Assembly (NCBI GenBank): GCA_022008415.1
Contig: JAIRBC010000006.1
Location: forward strand, 120,437 to 184,436
DNA: 64,000 nucleotides
Source: Cerina litoralis
GTDB taxonomy: Bacteria; Bacteroidota; Bacteroidia; Flavobacteriales; Flavobacteriaceae
Direction: 5' to 3'
Both the position numbers and the translations under genes were made by a program. The notes below the pieces were generated by a model. That model worked only from the letters and a program-made list of their open reading frames with translations, searched no databases and had not been told where the DNA came from. Positions 8,726-15,217 of the stretch are shown one piece after another (within the stretch, counting starts at the first letter, position 1; each line of letters begins with the position of its first letter).

Positions 8726-9361
8726 ATGCCACTTTACAAAACAATAGCGGCTGCCCCAGGGGTCAAGGTTTATATCTGGAAGATCGAGGAGTCCGAAGAT
8801 GAACTTTCTAAGGGAATCGTTCTTACAGACCATTGCCAGAAGCGTATGGATTGTATGAAATCCCAATTGCATCGTCAAGGGTTCTTAAGTATCAGGCATT
8901 TGTTGGCAGAGGCCGGATATGTAGACCAGGATTTATTTTATGACGATGTAGGAAAACCCCATTTAAAGGACGGTAGGCATATTTCCATTACACATTCGCA
9001 CACGTTTACGGGAATTATAATAGGCGACGAGGTCGAAGTGGGGATAGATATTGAAATGCAGCGTGAAAAAATATTAAGGATAGCTAATAAATTTACGCCG
9101 ATCGAAGAATACAAAACCTTGGCCAACACGGATGCGTTGGTCAGAAAACTTACGATCGTTTGGGGCGCCAAAGAATCTTTGTATAAGATCTATGCACACC
9201 CCGGGCTCAGTTTTTTGTATCACGTGGATGTTAAGGATTTTTCTTTTGACGATACGGGGACAACCGCCGAAATTCTTTTCCATGGGGATACCTCCTATTA
9301 CCTTATCCATTTTTTGGAGTTCGAAGGCTTTACCTGTGTGTATGCAATTAAGAGTTCTTAA
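8726..9361 (+). CDS. 4'-phosphopantetheinyl transferase superfamily protein
   Basis: Transfers the phosphopantetheine arm of CoA to a serine of a carrier protein. It has 211 residues from the ATG at 8726; the open frame extends upstream to 8600, but that stretch overlaps the divergent ahcY leader and is not protein-like. Hallmarks are SITHSHTFTG (87-96), GIDIE with the metal ligands D108 and E110, and WGAKESLYK (146-154) with the third acidic ligand E150. The size and single-copy setting suit a Sfp/EntD-like enzyme. No synthase gene is adjacent, so the target carrier protein is unknown. Confidence 0.87.
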   Translation: MPLYKTIAAAPGVKVYIWKIEESEDELSKGIVLTDHCQKRMDCMKSQLHRQGFLSIRHLLAEAGYVDQDLFYDDVGKPHLKDGRHISITHSHTFTGIIIGDEVEVGIDIEMQREKILRIANKFTPIEEYKTLANTDALVRKLTIVWGAKESLYKIYAHPGLSFLYHVDVKDFSFDDTGTTAEILFHGDTSYYLIHFLEFEGFTCVYAIKSS

Positions 9362-9570
9362 GTGGGTGGTCTGAGGTTGGGAAGGATTGGGATAAAAAAG
9401 AAAGGAAACTTATACTTCGCACCCTTGTTGTTTTATTTGGACAGAGTTTGTCCCAGACCTAAAAGTAAGAGCCACTACACATCACCCTTAAATACCTTAT
9501 TCCAAAAACTTGAATCAACAGAAACCAAAAGCCAATTTCCAAGCAACTATAAACAGAACAACGCAAAACA

Positions 9571-9831
9571 ATGAAAATTTCAGTAGAACTTACATTAACT
9601 CCTTTGCAGGGCATCTATGAGGAGCACATTATCCACTTTATAAAAAAATTGAGGGTTTCTGGGCTTACGGTCCTGGAAAATCCGCTCAGCACCCAAGTTT
9701 ATGGAGACTACGATAAGGTGATGAAGGTTCTGAATACCGAAATAAGGGAGGTTTTTGAAATGATGGACAAGGGCCTACTGTACATGAAGATCGTAAAATC
9801 GGACCGCAGCGAATATGAGCCCCATTTTTGA
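9571..9831 (+). CDS. MTH1187/YkoF-family thiamine-binding protein
   Basis: An 86-residue cytoplasmic protein of the MTH1187 (DUF77) thiamine-binding family: MKISVELTLTPLQG at the start, then alternating strand-helix pattern with LRVSGLTV and a C-terminal YMKIVKSDRSEYEPHF. Family members form small ferredoxin-like oligomers and some bind thiamine or its hydroxymethylpyrimidine part. It overlaps the start of the PnuC gene by 17 bases, so the two are translationally coupled. No TPP riboswitch was found in the 209 bases before it. Its presence beside PnuC suggests that the transported vitamin may be thiamine rather than nicotinamide riboside, which is an inference. Confidence 0.8.
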   Translation: MKISVELTLTPLQGIYEEHIIHFIKKLRVSGLTVLENPLSTQVYGDYDKVMKVLNTEIREVFEMMDKGLLYMKIVKSDRSEYEPHF

Positions 9832-10453
9832 TTGGATTTTTGCAGAATACCAAGATACCCCAACACATCTTATAGTGCTGGAAATGATTGGAGTGGTCTT
9901 TGGGTTCCTAAGCGTATGGTACTCCAAGCAGGAGAATATCCTGGTGTTTCCTACAGGAATTATCAGTACGGCCATTTTTGTGTATATTCTTTTTGTTTAC
10001 GGGTTATTGGGCGATATGCTCATCAACGCCTATTATTTTGCGATGAGCATATACGGTTGGCACCAATGGACGCGAAAGGTCGATGCTACCCATTTTATTC
10101 CCATAACCCTTACCTCTGCCAAGGAAAAAAAATGGTCCTTTGCCCTATTCTTTGCAACGATTCTTTTTGTTTACTTGGTTTATGCGGTTTTCAATAAGTT
10201 TAACGGGTGGACCGCCTACGTGGATGCATTTACGACGGCAGTTTTTTTTGTAGGGATGTGGCTAATGGCCAAAAAGAAATTGGAAAACTGGATCTATTGG
10301 ATTATTGGCGATGTGGTATCCGTACCCTTATATCTATACAAGGGACTGGTATTTACCTCTTTACAGTATTTTTTGTTCACCATAATCGCCATCTATGGAT
10401 ATTACGCATGGAAGAAAAATTTAAACAGAAGCCCTCAGACCTTGTTAAAGTAG
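9815..10453 (+). CDS. pnuC: PnuC-family vitamin/nucleoside transporter
   Basis: A 212-residue integral membrane protein with about seven hydrophobic helices and the family motif around YYFAMSIYGWHQW (residues about 71-85) and a second W/Y-rich repeat near ENWIYWIIGDVVSVPLYLYKGL. PnuC proteins carry nicotinamide riboside, thiamine (PnuT) or riboflavin by facilitated diffusion, trapped afterwards by a kinase. Here the kinase-like gene overlaps its 3' end by 46 bases and a thiamine-binding family protein overlaps its 5' end. The substrate cannot be decided from the sequence: the NadR-type kinase argues for nicotinamide riboside, the MTH1187 protein for thiamine. Confidence 0.85.
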   Translation: MSPIFDWIFAEYQDTPTHLIVLEMIGVVFGFLSVWYSKQENILVFPTGIISTAIFVYILFVYGLLGDMLINAYYFAMSIYGWHQWTRKVDATHFIPITLTSAKEKKWSFALFFATILFVYLVYAVFNKFNGWTAYVDAFTTAVFFVGMWLMAKKKLENWIYWIIGDVVSVPLYLYKGLVFTSLQYFLFTIIAIYGYYAWKKNLNRSPQTLLK

Positions 10454-10986
10454 TTCTTTTTGGTCCGGAATCTACCGGGAAGACTACCTTGTCACAACAA
10501 TTGGCAGAACATTACAACACAAAGTGGGTGCCAGAATTTATGCGGGAATATTTGCAGGACAAATGGCAAAGAGAAAAAAAATCGTGTGAGCCTAAGGACC
10601 TTTTGCCAATTGCTGAAGGTCAGATGCAACTCGAAAATAAATTGTCCCAATTGGCTACCAATGTACTGATTTGTGACACCGACCTTTTGGAGCTCAAGGT
10701 GTATTCCGAATCCTATTACTCGGGCTATTGCGACCCAATGTTGGAAAAATACGCGCTACGGAACAGCTATGGCCTTTACCTTCTTACCTATATAGACGTT
10801 CCTTGGGAAAAAGACGATCTGAGGGACAGGCCTGACGATCGTGAGCGGATGTTTTTGAATTTCAAGGAGACTTTGGAGAAATATAAAAGGAATTTTGTTA
10901 TCTTAAGTGGCGACAAAGCCACTCGGTTAAAAACCGCCGTTGAACATATTGATAAACTATTACATGATCATGGGATTTACAGATAA
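10408..10986 (+). CDS. NadR-type kinase (AAA ATPase domain)
   Basis: A 192-residue P-loop protein starting at the ATG at 10408 inside the end of pnuC. The Walker A motif GPESTGKTT lies at residues 19-27, followed by EHYNTKWVPEFMREY, and a later CDTDLLELKVYSE segment, as in the ribosylnicotinamide kinase domain of NadR. Unlike full NadR it lacks the N-terminal regulator and the nucleotidyltransferase domain. It probably phosphorylates the vitamin brought in by the adjacent PnuC, trapping it in the cell. The end overlaps the DUF4301 gene by 17 bases. Confidence 0.82.
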   Translation: MEEKFKQKPSDLVKVVLFGPESTGKTTLSQQLAEHYNTKWVPEFMREYLQDKWQREKKSCEPKDLLPIAEGQMQLENKLSQLATNVLICDTDLLELKVYSESYYSGYCDPMLEKYALRNSYGLYLLTYIDVPWEKDDLRDRPDDRERMFLNFKETLEKYKRNFVILSGDKATRLKTAVEHIDKLLHDHGIYR

Positions 10987-12508
10987 AGACCTACAACAGC
11001 TCTCCGAAAAAGGAATATCGGAAAATAAGGTAAGGGATCAGATACAAACCTTCAAGGAAGGGGTTCCTTTTGTTGACCTGGATAAGGCAGCCGTTCCAGG
11101 AGACGGAATTTCAAAATTTTCCAAGGAGCAAGAACTGGGGTTTGTAGCCAAGTTCGATAAGTCAAAAGGAGGGAAATCCCTTCTTAAATTTGTACCGGCT
11201 TCCGGTGCCGCTTCTAGAATGTTCAAGGCACTCTTTAACTTTCTAGACACTTATGATCCAAAAAATGAAAGCCTCCAAAGTTACTTGGAGCGAACCGAGG
11301 ATAAGGAAATAAAGGTCTTTTCGGAAGGATTGGAAGAATTCCCTTTCTTCAAAATGATACGGGATCGCATTGCCGGGCAAGCAAAATCTAAAGACGAGGA
11401 AGTGTACCTGTTGGTCAAGGAGATGCTGTCTGAACAAAATCTAAATTACGGATTTTACCCCAAAGGACTTTTACCTTTTCACAACTATGGGGAATATTTG
11501 GCCACTCCTTTTGAAGAACATTTAAAGGAGGCTTCCCTTTATGCCAAAGGCAAGGATACCGCCCAGCTTCACTTTACCATTTCCGAACAACACGGCAAAA
11601 TGTTCAACCGTCAATTCGATACGGTCAAAGAAAGGGTGTCCCATGCAACAGCGACCTCTTTTAATGTAGGGTATTCATTTCAAAAGAGTTCTACGGACAC
11701 CATCGCAGTGGATTTGGACAACGGGCTGTTCAGAAACGCTGATGGTTCGCTACTTTTTAGACCCGGTGGCCACGGGGCCCTCATCGAGAATTTAAACGAT
11801 GTGGATTCGGACCTTATCTTTATTAAAAATATTGACAATGTGGTGGTATCCCAATTCTTGAAAGAGGTGGCCGATAGTAAAAAAGTGTTGGCAGGATTGT
11901 TGTTGGAGGTTCAATCCAAGGCTTTTGAATATGCCAAAATGTTGGATGGAAACAACATTGAAGGGAAACAACTTAGCGAAGCAAAAGCCTTTATGGAAGA
12001 AGAACTGAACGTCCGCTTCCCGGAAAATTTTGAAGGCAATAGCATCGGTGACCAGATTGAAATATTAAAGGATAAAGTAAACAGGCCCATACGTATTTGT
12101 GGTATGGTGAAGAATGAGGGAGAACCAGGGGGAGGACCTTTCTGGATCAGGGATAGGAATGGTAATGTTAGCTTGCAGATAATAGAGTCTGCCCAAATTG
12201 ATATGGACAATAATAAACAGGTGGAGATATTGAAGAGTTCTACCCATTTTAATCCAGTGGATGTGGTCTGTGGGGTTAAAAATTATAAAGGGGAAAAATA
12301 CAATCTGCTGAATTTTGTTGATCCCAAGCAGGGCTTTATTACGGAAAAGACAAAAGATGGCAAGGAATTAAAAGCACTGGAACTTCCAGGTTTATGGAAC
12401 GGGGCCATGGCCTATTGGAACACTATTTTTGTAGAGGTTCCTTTAATAACCTTCAATCCCGTAAAAACGGTAAACGATCTTTTAAAACCTGCCCATCAGT
12501 TTAAGTAG
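10970..12508 (+). CDS. DUF4301 family protein, UDP-sugar-pyrophosphorylase-like
   Basis: A 512-residue protein of the uncharacterised DUF4301 family. The start chosen is the ATG at 10970 (MGFTDKDLQQLSEKG); ATGs at 10940 and 10964 are possible. The motifs look like those of UDP-glucose/UDP-GlcNAc pyrophosphorylases: VPASGAASRMFK at about 75-86 sits like the G-rich nucleotide loop, FTISEQHG near 203-210, and RPGGHGALIENL followed by IFIKNIDNVV near 264-290 matches the PGHG...NIDN block of that fold. So it may be a nucleotidyltransferase with an unknown substrate; this is my reading of motifs, not an established function. It is the last gene of the overlapping pnuC operon and ends before a hairpin at 12611. 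Confidence 0.75.
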   Translation: MGFTDKDLQQLSEKGISENKVRDQIQTFKEGVPFVDLDKAAVPGDGISKFSKEQELGFVAKFDKSKGGKSLLKFVPASGAASRMFKALFNFLDTYDPKNESLQSYLERTEDKEIKVFSEGLEEFPFFKMIRDRIAGQAKSKDEEVYLLVKEMLSEQNLNYGFYPKGLLPFHNYGEYLATPFEEHLKEASLYAKGKDTAQLHFTISEQHGKMFNRQFDTVKERVSHATATSFNVGYSFQKSSTDTIAVDLDNGLFRNADGSLLFRPGGHGALIENLNDVDSDLIFIKNIDNVVVSQFLKEVADSKKVLAGLLLEVQSKAFEYAKMLDGNNIEGKQLSEAKAFMEEELNVRFPENFEGNSIGDQIEILKDKVNRPIRICGMVKNEGEPGGGPFWIRDRNGNVSLQIIESAQIDMDNNKQVEILKSSTHFNPVDVVCGVKNYKGEKYNLLNFVDPKQGFITEKTKDGKELKALELPGLWNGAMAYWNTIFVEVPLITFNPVKTVNDLLKPAHQFK

Positions 12509-12610
12509 GGTTTTATTTGAGAAAATGGCTGTCGGGATAAAGACTGCCGAGTTGTTTTGGTCTTCGCCTAAATTTTCAATTGACCTAGTTTTCAGAGAAC
12601 ACCATTTTTT

Positions 12611-12641
12611 AAAAAGTGTGTAATTTTTACACACTTTTTTT
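12611..12641. terminator. Bidirectional hairpin after DUF4301; also carries TTTACACA sites
   Basis: AAAAAGTGTGTAA pairs TTACACACTTTTT around a short T loop, with A run before and T run after, so it can terminate on both strands. The same dyad contains TTTACACA (12626-12633) and its complement, the element also found upstream of the second and fourth PepSY-like genes, so it may double as an activator site for the gene at 12805. Confidence 0.7.
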
Positions 12642-12740
12642 GATGGGTATACAGCTTTATACGAAAATTGCATAACGTCATATAGAACTAACTATTTGTA
12701 AATAAGCAGGTTATGATATCATTTTGATAAAATAGCAACT

Positions 12741-12756
12741 TGGCACTATTATTCCA
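12741..12756 (+). promoter_or_regulatory. Sigma-54-like promoter box of PepSY-like gene 1
   Basis: TGGCAC, five bases, TTCCA. This matches the sigma-54 -24 element exactly and the -12 element (TTGCA) with one mismatch at the right spacing. The -12 element lies 48 bases before the ATG at 12805. Confidence 0.5.
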
Positions 12757-12804
12757 TGGTACCAAGGAGAGTTTAATAAGAACCTGTATAAAATATTTAG
12801 AAAG

Positions 12805-13110
12805 ATGAGATCAAGATCATACGTTTACGCTACCGCATTGGCCATTGGTAGTTTGGCCACGGTTTCGGCAAGTGCCCCTATTTTTCACGACGGTATTATG
12901 GAGTTTGTAATTGCACAGGATTTTACCCCGATAAGAGTTACGGAATTGCCAACTGCCATTACGGATGCAGTGACCAAGGATTATCCAGATGTCGTTATAG
13001 ATAAGGCGTTTATCAATGGCGAGGAAAAATATAAACTAGAGGTAACCCAGGAAGACGGCACCTCACTGGAATTGTATTCAGATGCCCATGGCAACTGGAT
13101 AGAAATGTAA
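12805..13110 (+). CDS. Secreted PepSY-like protein, paralogue 1
   Basis: A 101-residue exported protein: residues 1-24 are a signal peptide (basic MRSRSY, then hydrophobic segment ending SASA). The mature part is one PepSY-like (DUF2874-type) unit: RVTELPTAITDAV, KDYPDVVIDKAF, YKLEVTQEDG and LYSDAHGNWIEM. Such domains are small periplasmic modules; some relatives bind or inhibit proteases, but the function here is unknown. It is the first of four paralogues within 2.3 kb, and it has its own sigma-54-like box and terminator, so it is a single-gene unit. Confidence 0.85.
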   Translation: MRSRSYVYATALAIGSLATVSASAPIFHDGIMEFVIAQDFTPIRVTELPTAITDAVTKDYPDVVIDKAFINGEEKYKLEVTQEDGTSLELYSDAHGNWIEM

Positions 13111-13146
13111 ACTTGTAGATTTCTATAAGTTTTGGTTGGTTTGGTT

Positions 13147-13181
13147 AAAAGGTCCTAATGGTAACATTGGGACTTTTTTTT
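13147..13181 (+). terminator. Intrinsic terminator after PepSY-like gene 1
   Basis: AAAGGTCCTAATG and CATTGGGACTTT form a hairpin with a GTAA loop and one or two wobble pairs, followed by eight or nine Ts. Confidence 0.75.
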
Positions 13182-13554
13182 AGAGACGCGCATAACTCTT
13201 ATCAGGAAATTGTAAATGAACTGGTTTAAACGCTTTCTAAAATATAAACCGTCCATAGGTTGCTTTCAAAAATCGAAGAAATATAAAATGTATCAAATTA
13301 TAAGTCTTCTAGTAAAGACGTTTCTGGGTATTTGATCTTTCAGGGAAGGTACAGGATAGAACCTATTTAATAATTACGTATACATTTTACACATGTTCTG
13401 CAAACATTACACAATATTACACAAGTGCTTCGATTTTGATAAATATGTATATATATGATAATCAATATGTTATAGCTTTAAAGTAGTAATTGAGAACGAT
13501 GGCATGTTATTTTCAATAGGTATAACAAGTTTAATCCTAAAAAATTCAAATATC
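13182..13554 (+). promoter_or_regulatory. Regulatory region of PepSY-like gene 2: phased TTACACA repeats
   Basis: No gene is seen in this A/T-rich stretch. It holds TTTACACA at 13386-13393 and ATTACACA at 13406-13413 and 13416-13423; the starts are 20 and 10 bases apart, so all lie on one face of the helix. They sit about 90-130 bases above the sigma-54-like box at 13500-13515, a usual position for enhancer-binding sites. Confidence 0.5.
13500..13515 (+). promoter_or_regulatory. Sigma-54-like promoter box of PepSY-like gene 2
   Basis: TGGCAT, five bases, TTTCA: one mismatch to the -24 element and one to the -12 element of sigma-54 promoters, with identical internal spacing to the boxes at 12741 and 14664. 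It ends 39 bases before the ATG at 13555. Confidence 0.45.
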
Positions 13555-13863
13555 ATGAAAAATCTATTATTTGCAGCAGCTTTGTCATTGGGAACACTAA
13601 CCGCATTTGCGCAAGATGACATCGATAATACCCAATCCGAAGCCACTGAAGTTATAGCTACTGCCCAAGATGGGTTTAATGAAATTACATCCAGTGATGT
13701 GCCACAGGCCGTAAGCGATGCCTTGGCAAAAGATCACCCAGATGTAAAGATTTCCAAAGCCTTTGTAAACGATAAAGGTCAGTATAAATTGGAAGTTGCC
13801 AAAGAGGACGGTACTACTACCGAACTTTATGCCGATTCCGAAGGTAACTGGATCGATATGTAA
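13555..13863 (+). CDS. Secreted PepSY-like protein, paralogue 2
   Basis: A 102-residue exported protein; the start is the ATG at 13555, giving a good signal peptide (MKNLLFAAALSLGTLTAFAQ), although the frame stays open for 17 codons before it. A short acidic spacer (DDIDNTQSEATEV) precedes one PepSY-like unit with SDVPQAVSDALAKDHPDV, KISKAFVN, YKLEVAKEDG and LYADSEGNWIDM. It is most like paralogue 4, with which it shares the signal peptide pattern and the promoter box. It is bounded by its own regulatory region and a terminator. Confidence 0.85.
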   Translation: MKNLLFAAALSLGTLTAFAQDDIDNTQSEATEVIATAQDGFNEITSSDVPQAVSDALAKDHPDVKISKAFVNDKGQYKLEVAKEDGTTTELYADSEGNWIDM

Positions 13864-13907
13864 TTTATTTTGAATTCTAAATACAATTTTGGTTGGTTTG
13901 GTTTAAG

Positions 13908-13934
13908 AAAGGCCGTGTTATGCGGCCTTTTTTT
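13908..13934 (+). terminator. Intrinsic terminator after PepSY-like gene 2
   Basis: AAAGGCCG (13908-13915) pairs CGGCCTTT (13923-13930) around GTTATG, followed by further Ts. A strong, simple hairpin. Confidence 0.88.
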
Positions 13935-14002
13935 CCGTTTTTTTTTGAATTATAAATTTAGAACAGACCTTCCGGTTTTTACCCATTATAACAATTTACA
14001 AT

Positions 14003-14332
14003 ATGTCCAAAGAAATGTTAAGAAACGTTTTCTTCGCCTTAGTTATAACAATCTTCATTCCCACAACAGATATTGCCGCATCAACATTAATAACGGCTCC
14101 TTATAGAGTAGCCAATGCACTAAAAAAGATGCCGATCGATGGTTTCATAAAAATAAATTCTGGAGAACTGCCTGGGGCCGTTATTCAGGCACTGATCAAG
14201 GATTTTCCAACCTCTACCTTAAGGTCTGCTTTCAAGAACTCCAAGTCCCAATTTAAATTGGAGATGGTTCTGGAAAGTGGAAAGGTAATGATTGTATATA
14301 CCGATGCCTATGGTAATTGGTTAAAACTTTGA
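14003..14332 (+). CDS. Secreted PepSY-like protein, divergent paralogue 3
   Basis: A 109-residue protein with a signal peptide (MSKEMLRNVFFALVITIFIP) and one PepSY-like unit: SGELPGAVIQALIKDFP, FKLEMVLESG and VYTDAYGNWLKL. It aligns along its whole C-terminal half with the other three but is the most divergent, and it lacks the acidic spacer after the signal peptide. No TGGYAY-N5-TTYCA box was found before it; the nearest promoter-like string is TAAATTTA at 13953-13960. So it may be controlled differently from its neighbours. Confidence 0.78.
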   Translation: MSKEMLRNVFFALVITIFIPTTDIAASTLITAPYRVANALKKMPIDGFIKINSGELPGAVIQALIKDFPTSTLRSAFKNSKSQFKLEMVLESGKVMIVYTDAYGNWLKL

Positions 14333-14395
14333 CCAAACTGCCTACTTATGCATAAATAAGAAAGACGGTCTTGGACCACTTTTTTATTTAATTTG

Positions 14396-14494
14396 CCCGG
14401 CAATATTATTGCTGGGATTGATGACCTGCCCCCACAGGGTTATCAAGATGGGTAGTAGAGCTAACCCCGTCCAACGGACGGGGTTTCTTTTTTT
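14396..14494 (+). ncRNA. Candidate small structured RNA with its own terminator
   Basis: About 100 bases between two PepSY-like genes fold into three consecutive hairpins. CCCGGCAA (14397-14404) pairs TTGCTGGG with one G-U; GATGACC (from about 14421) pairs GGTTATC; and the third is the strong terminator at 14463-14494. A near-consensus -7 box (TTAATTTG, 14388-14395) lies just before the first hairpin. No credible reading frame covers the stretch. It matches no RNA family that I can name. Confidence 0.5.
14463..14494 (+). terminator. Strong intrinsic terminator ending the candidate RNA
   Basis: AACCCCGTCC (14464-14473) pairs GGACGGGGTT (14476-14485) around a very tight loop, followed by TCTTTTTTT. 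It lies about 130 bases after the stop of PepSY-like gene 3, which supports an RNA transcribed from between the two. Confidence 0.88.
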
Positions 14495-14537
14495 GAAACG
14501 GACAAGTTAAATATACCCACACTAACGGGGGTTGAAC

Positions 14538-14556
14538 CTTGTGTATGTTTTACACG
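14538..14556. promoter_or_regulatory. Inverted TTACACA-type site upstream of PepSY-like gene 4
   Basis: CTTGTGTA (14538-14545) and TTTACACG (14549-14556) form an inverted pair of the element seen before PepSY-like genes 1 and 2. It lies about 110-125 bases upstream of the sigma-54-like box at 14664. Confidence 0.42.
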
Positions 14557-14663
14557 GTAAACAAATAAAATACCCATAAATACACAGCAGTCAAAAACGT
14601 GAATTTGATCTAACGAATGGCTAATCAATACGTTGGGGTTTCATTTGTGGTGTAGCTGCTCTA

Positions 14664-14679
14664 TGGTATCATTTTTTCA
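14664..14679 (+). promoter_or_regulatory. Sigma-54-like promoter box of PepSY-like gene 4
   Basis: TGGTAT, five bases, TTTCA. It shares with the box at 13500 the longer context ATGG.AT....TTTTCAAT. It ends 43 bases before the ATG at 14723. Confidence 0.4.
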
Positions 14680-14722
14680 ATGTATAGTCTAAGTTTATTT
14701 ATTAATCCATAAAATTTAGAAC

Positions 14723-15037
14723 ATGAAAAATTTAATTTTAGCAACCGTATTGTCCTTGGGATCTTTGACGGTATTTGCACAAGAAGCCAACAGCAACAAT
14801 CGGGAAGTCCGGAAAGAGGTATCAAATGTAGCTACATCACAAGATAACTTTACCGAGGTGGCAACAAGTGATTTGCCGGAAGCGATTACCGCAGCGGTGG
14901 CCAAGAATTATCCAACGGCCAAGATCAACAAGGCATACGTTAACAACGCCAAGCAGTACAAACTGGAAGTGGCCTTGCAAGACGGGACAATAGGCACCTT
15001 GTATTCCGATGAAAAGGGCAACTGGATAGACATATAG
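14723..15037 (+). CDS. Secreted PepSY-like protein, paralogue 4
   Basis: A 104-residue exported protein with signal peptide MKNLILATVLSLGSLTVFAQ, a polar spacer (EANSNNREVRKEV) and one PepSY-like unit: SDLPEAITAAVAKNYP, KINKAYVNN, YKLEVALQDG and LYSDEKGNWIDI. It is very close in plan to paralogue 2. It lies 180 bases before the response-regulator gene, with a terminator between, so the two are separately transcribed. The function is not known; the location next to a two-component system suggests it is a target or a periplasmic modulator of that system. Confidence 0.85.
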   Translation: MKNLILATVLSLGSLTVFAQEANSNNREVRKEVSNVATSQDNFTEVATSDLPEAITAAVAKNYPTAKINKAYVNNAKQYKLEVALQDGTIGTLYSDEKGNWIDI

Positions 15038-15077
15038 AACAACCAGGGATATTTTTGTATCAACACTAATTTGGTTG

Positions 15078-15112
15078 AAAAGGGGATTGCAGCAATGCGA
15101 TTCCCTTTTTTT
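15078..15112 (+). terminator. Intrinsic terminator after PepSY-like gene 4
   Basis: AAAAGGGGAT and ATTCCCTTTTT form a hairpin with inner GCA/TGC pairing, followed by Ts to 15112. Confidence 0.8.
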
Positions 15113-15217
15113 ATGCAAGGTTTTTGGGAAAATATTAAGCGAAAAAAGGCTTTCTTATGGTATTTTTACGTACATACTTAAAAACGTCCCTTGGAGGTTT
15201 AAGGAAAGATGGTTTAT

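Noticed and set aside
9362..9570. Possible TPP riboswitch before the thiamine-binding protein/pnuC operon, and a 70-codon frame there
   Set aside because: None of the THI blocks (GGGGTGC, CTGAGA, ACC, GTAATGCC) is present in order; the frame is low-complexity and unlike any protein.
13870..14106. 78-codon frame between PepSY-like genes 2 and 3
   Set aside because: It runs through the strong terminator at 13908-13934 and overlaps the signal peptide of gene 3 in another frame.
14341..14395. GGTC/GACC hairpin as terminator of PepSY-like gene 3
   Set aside because: The stem is only four pairs; it may help but cannot be called a terminator with confidence.
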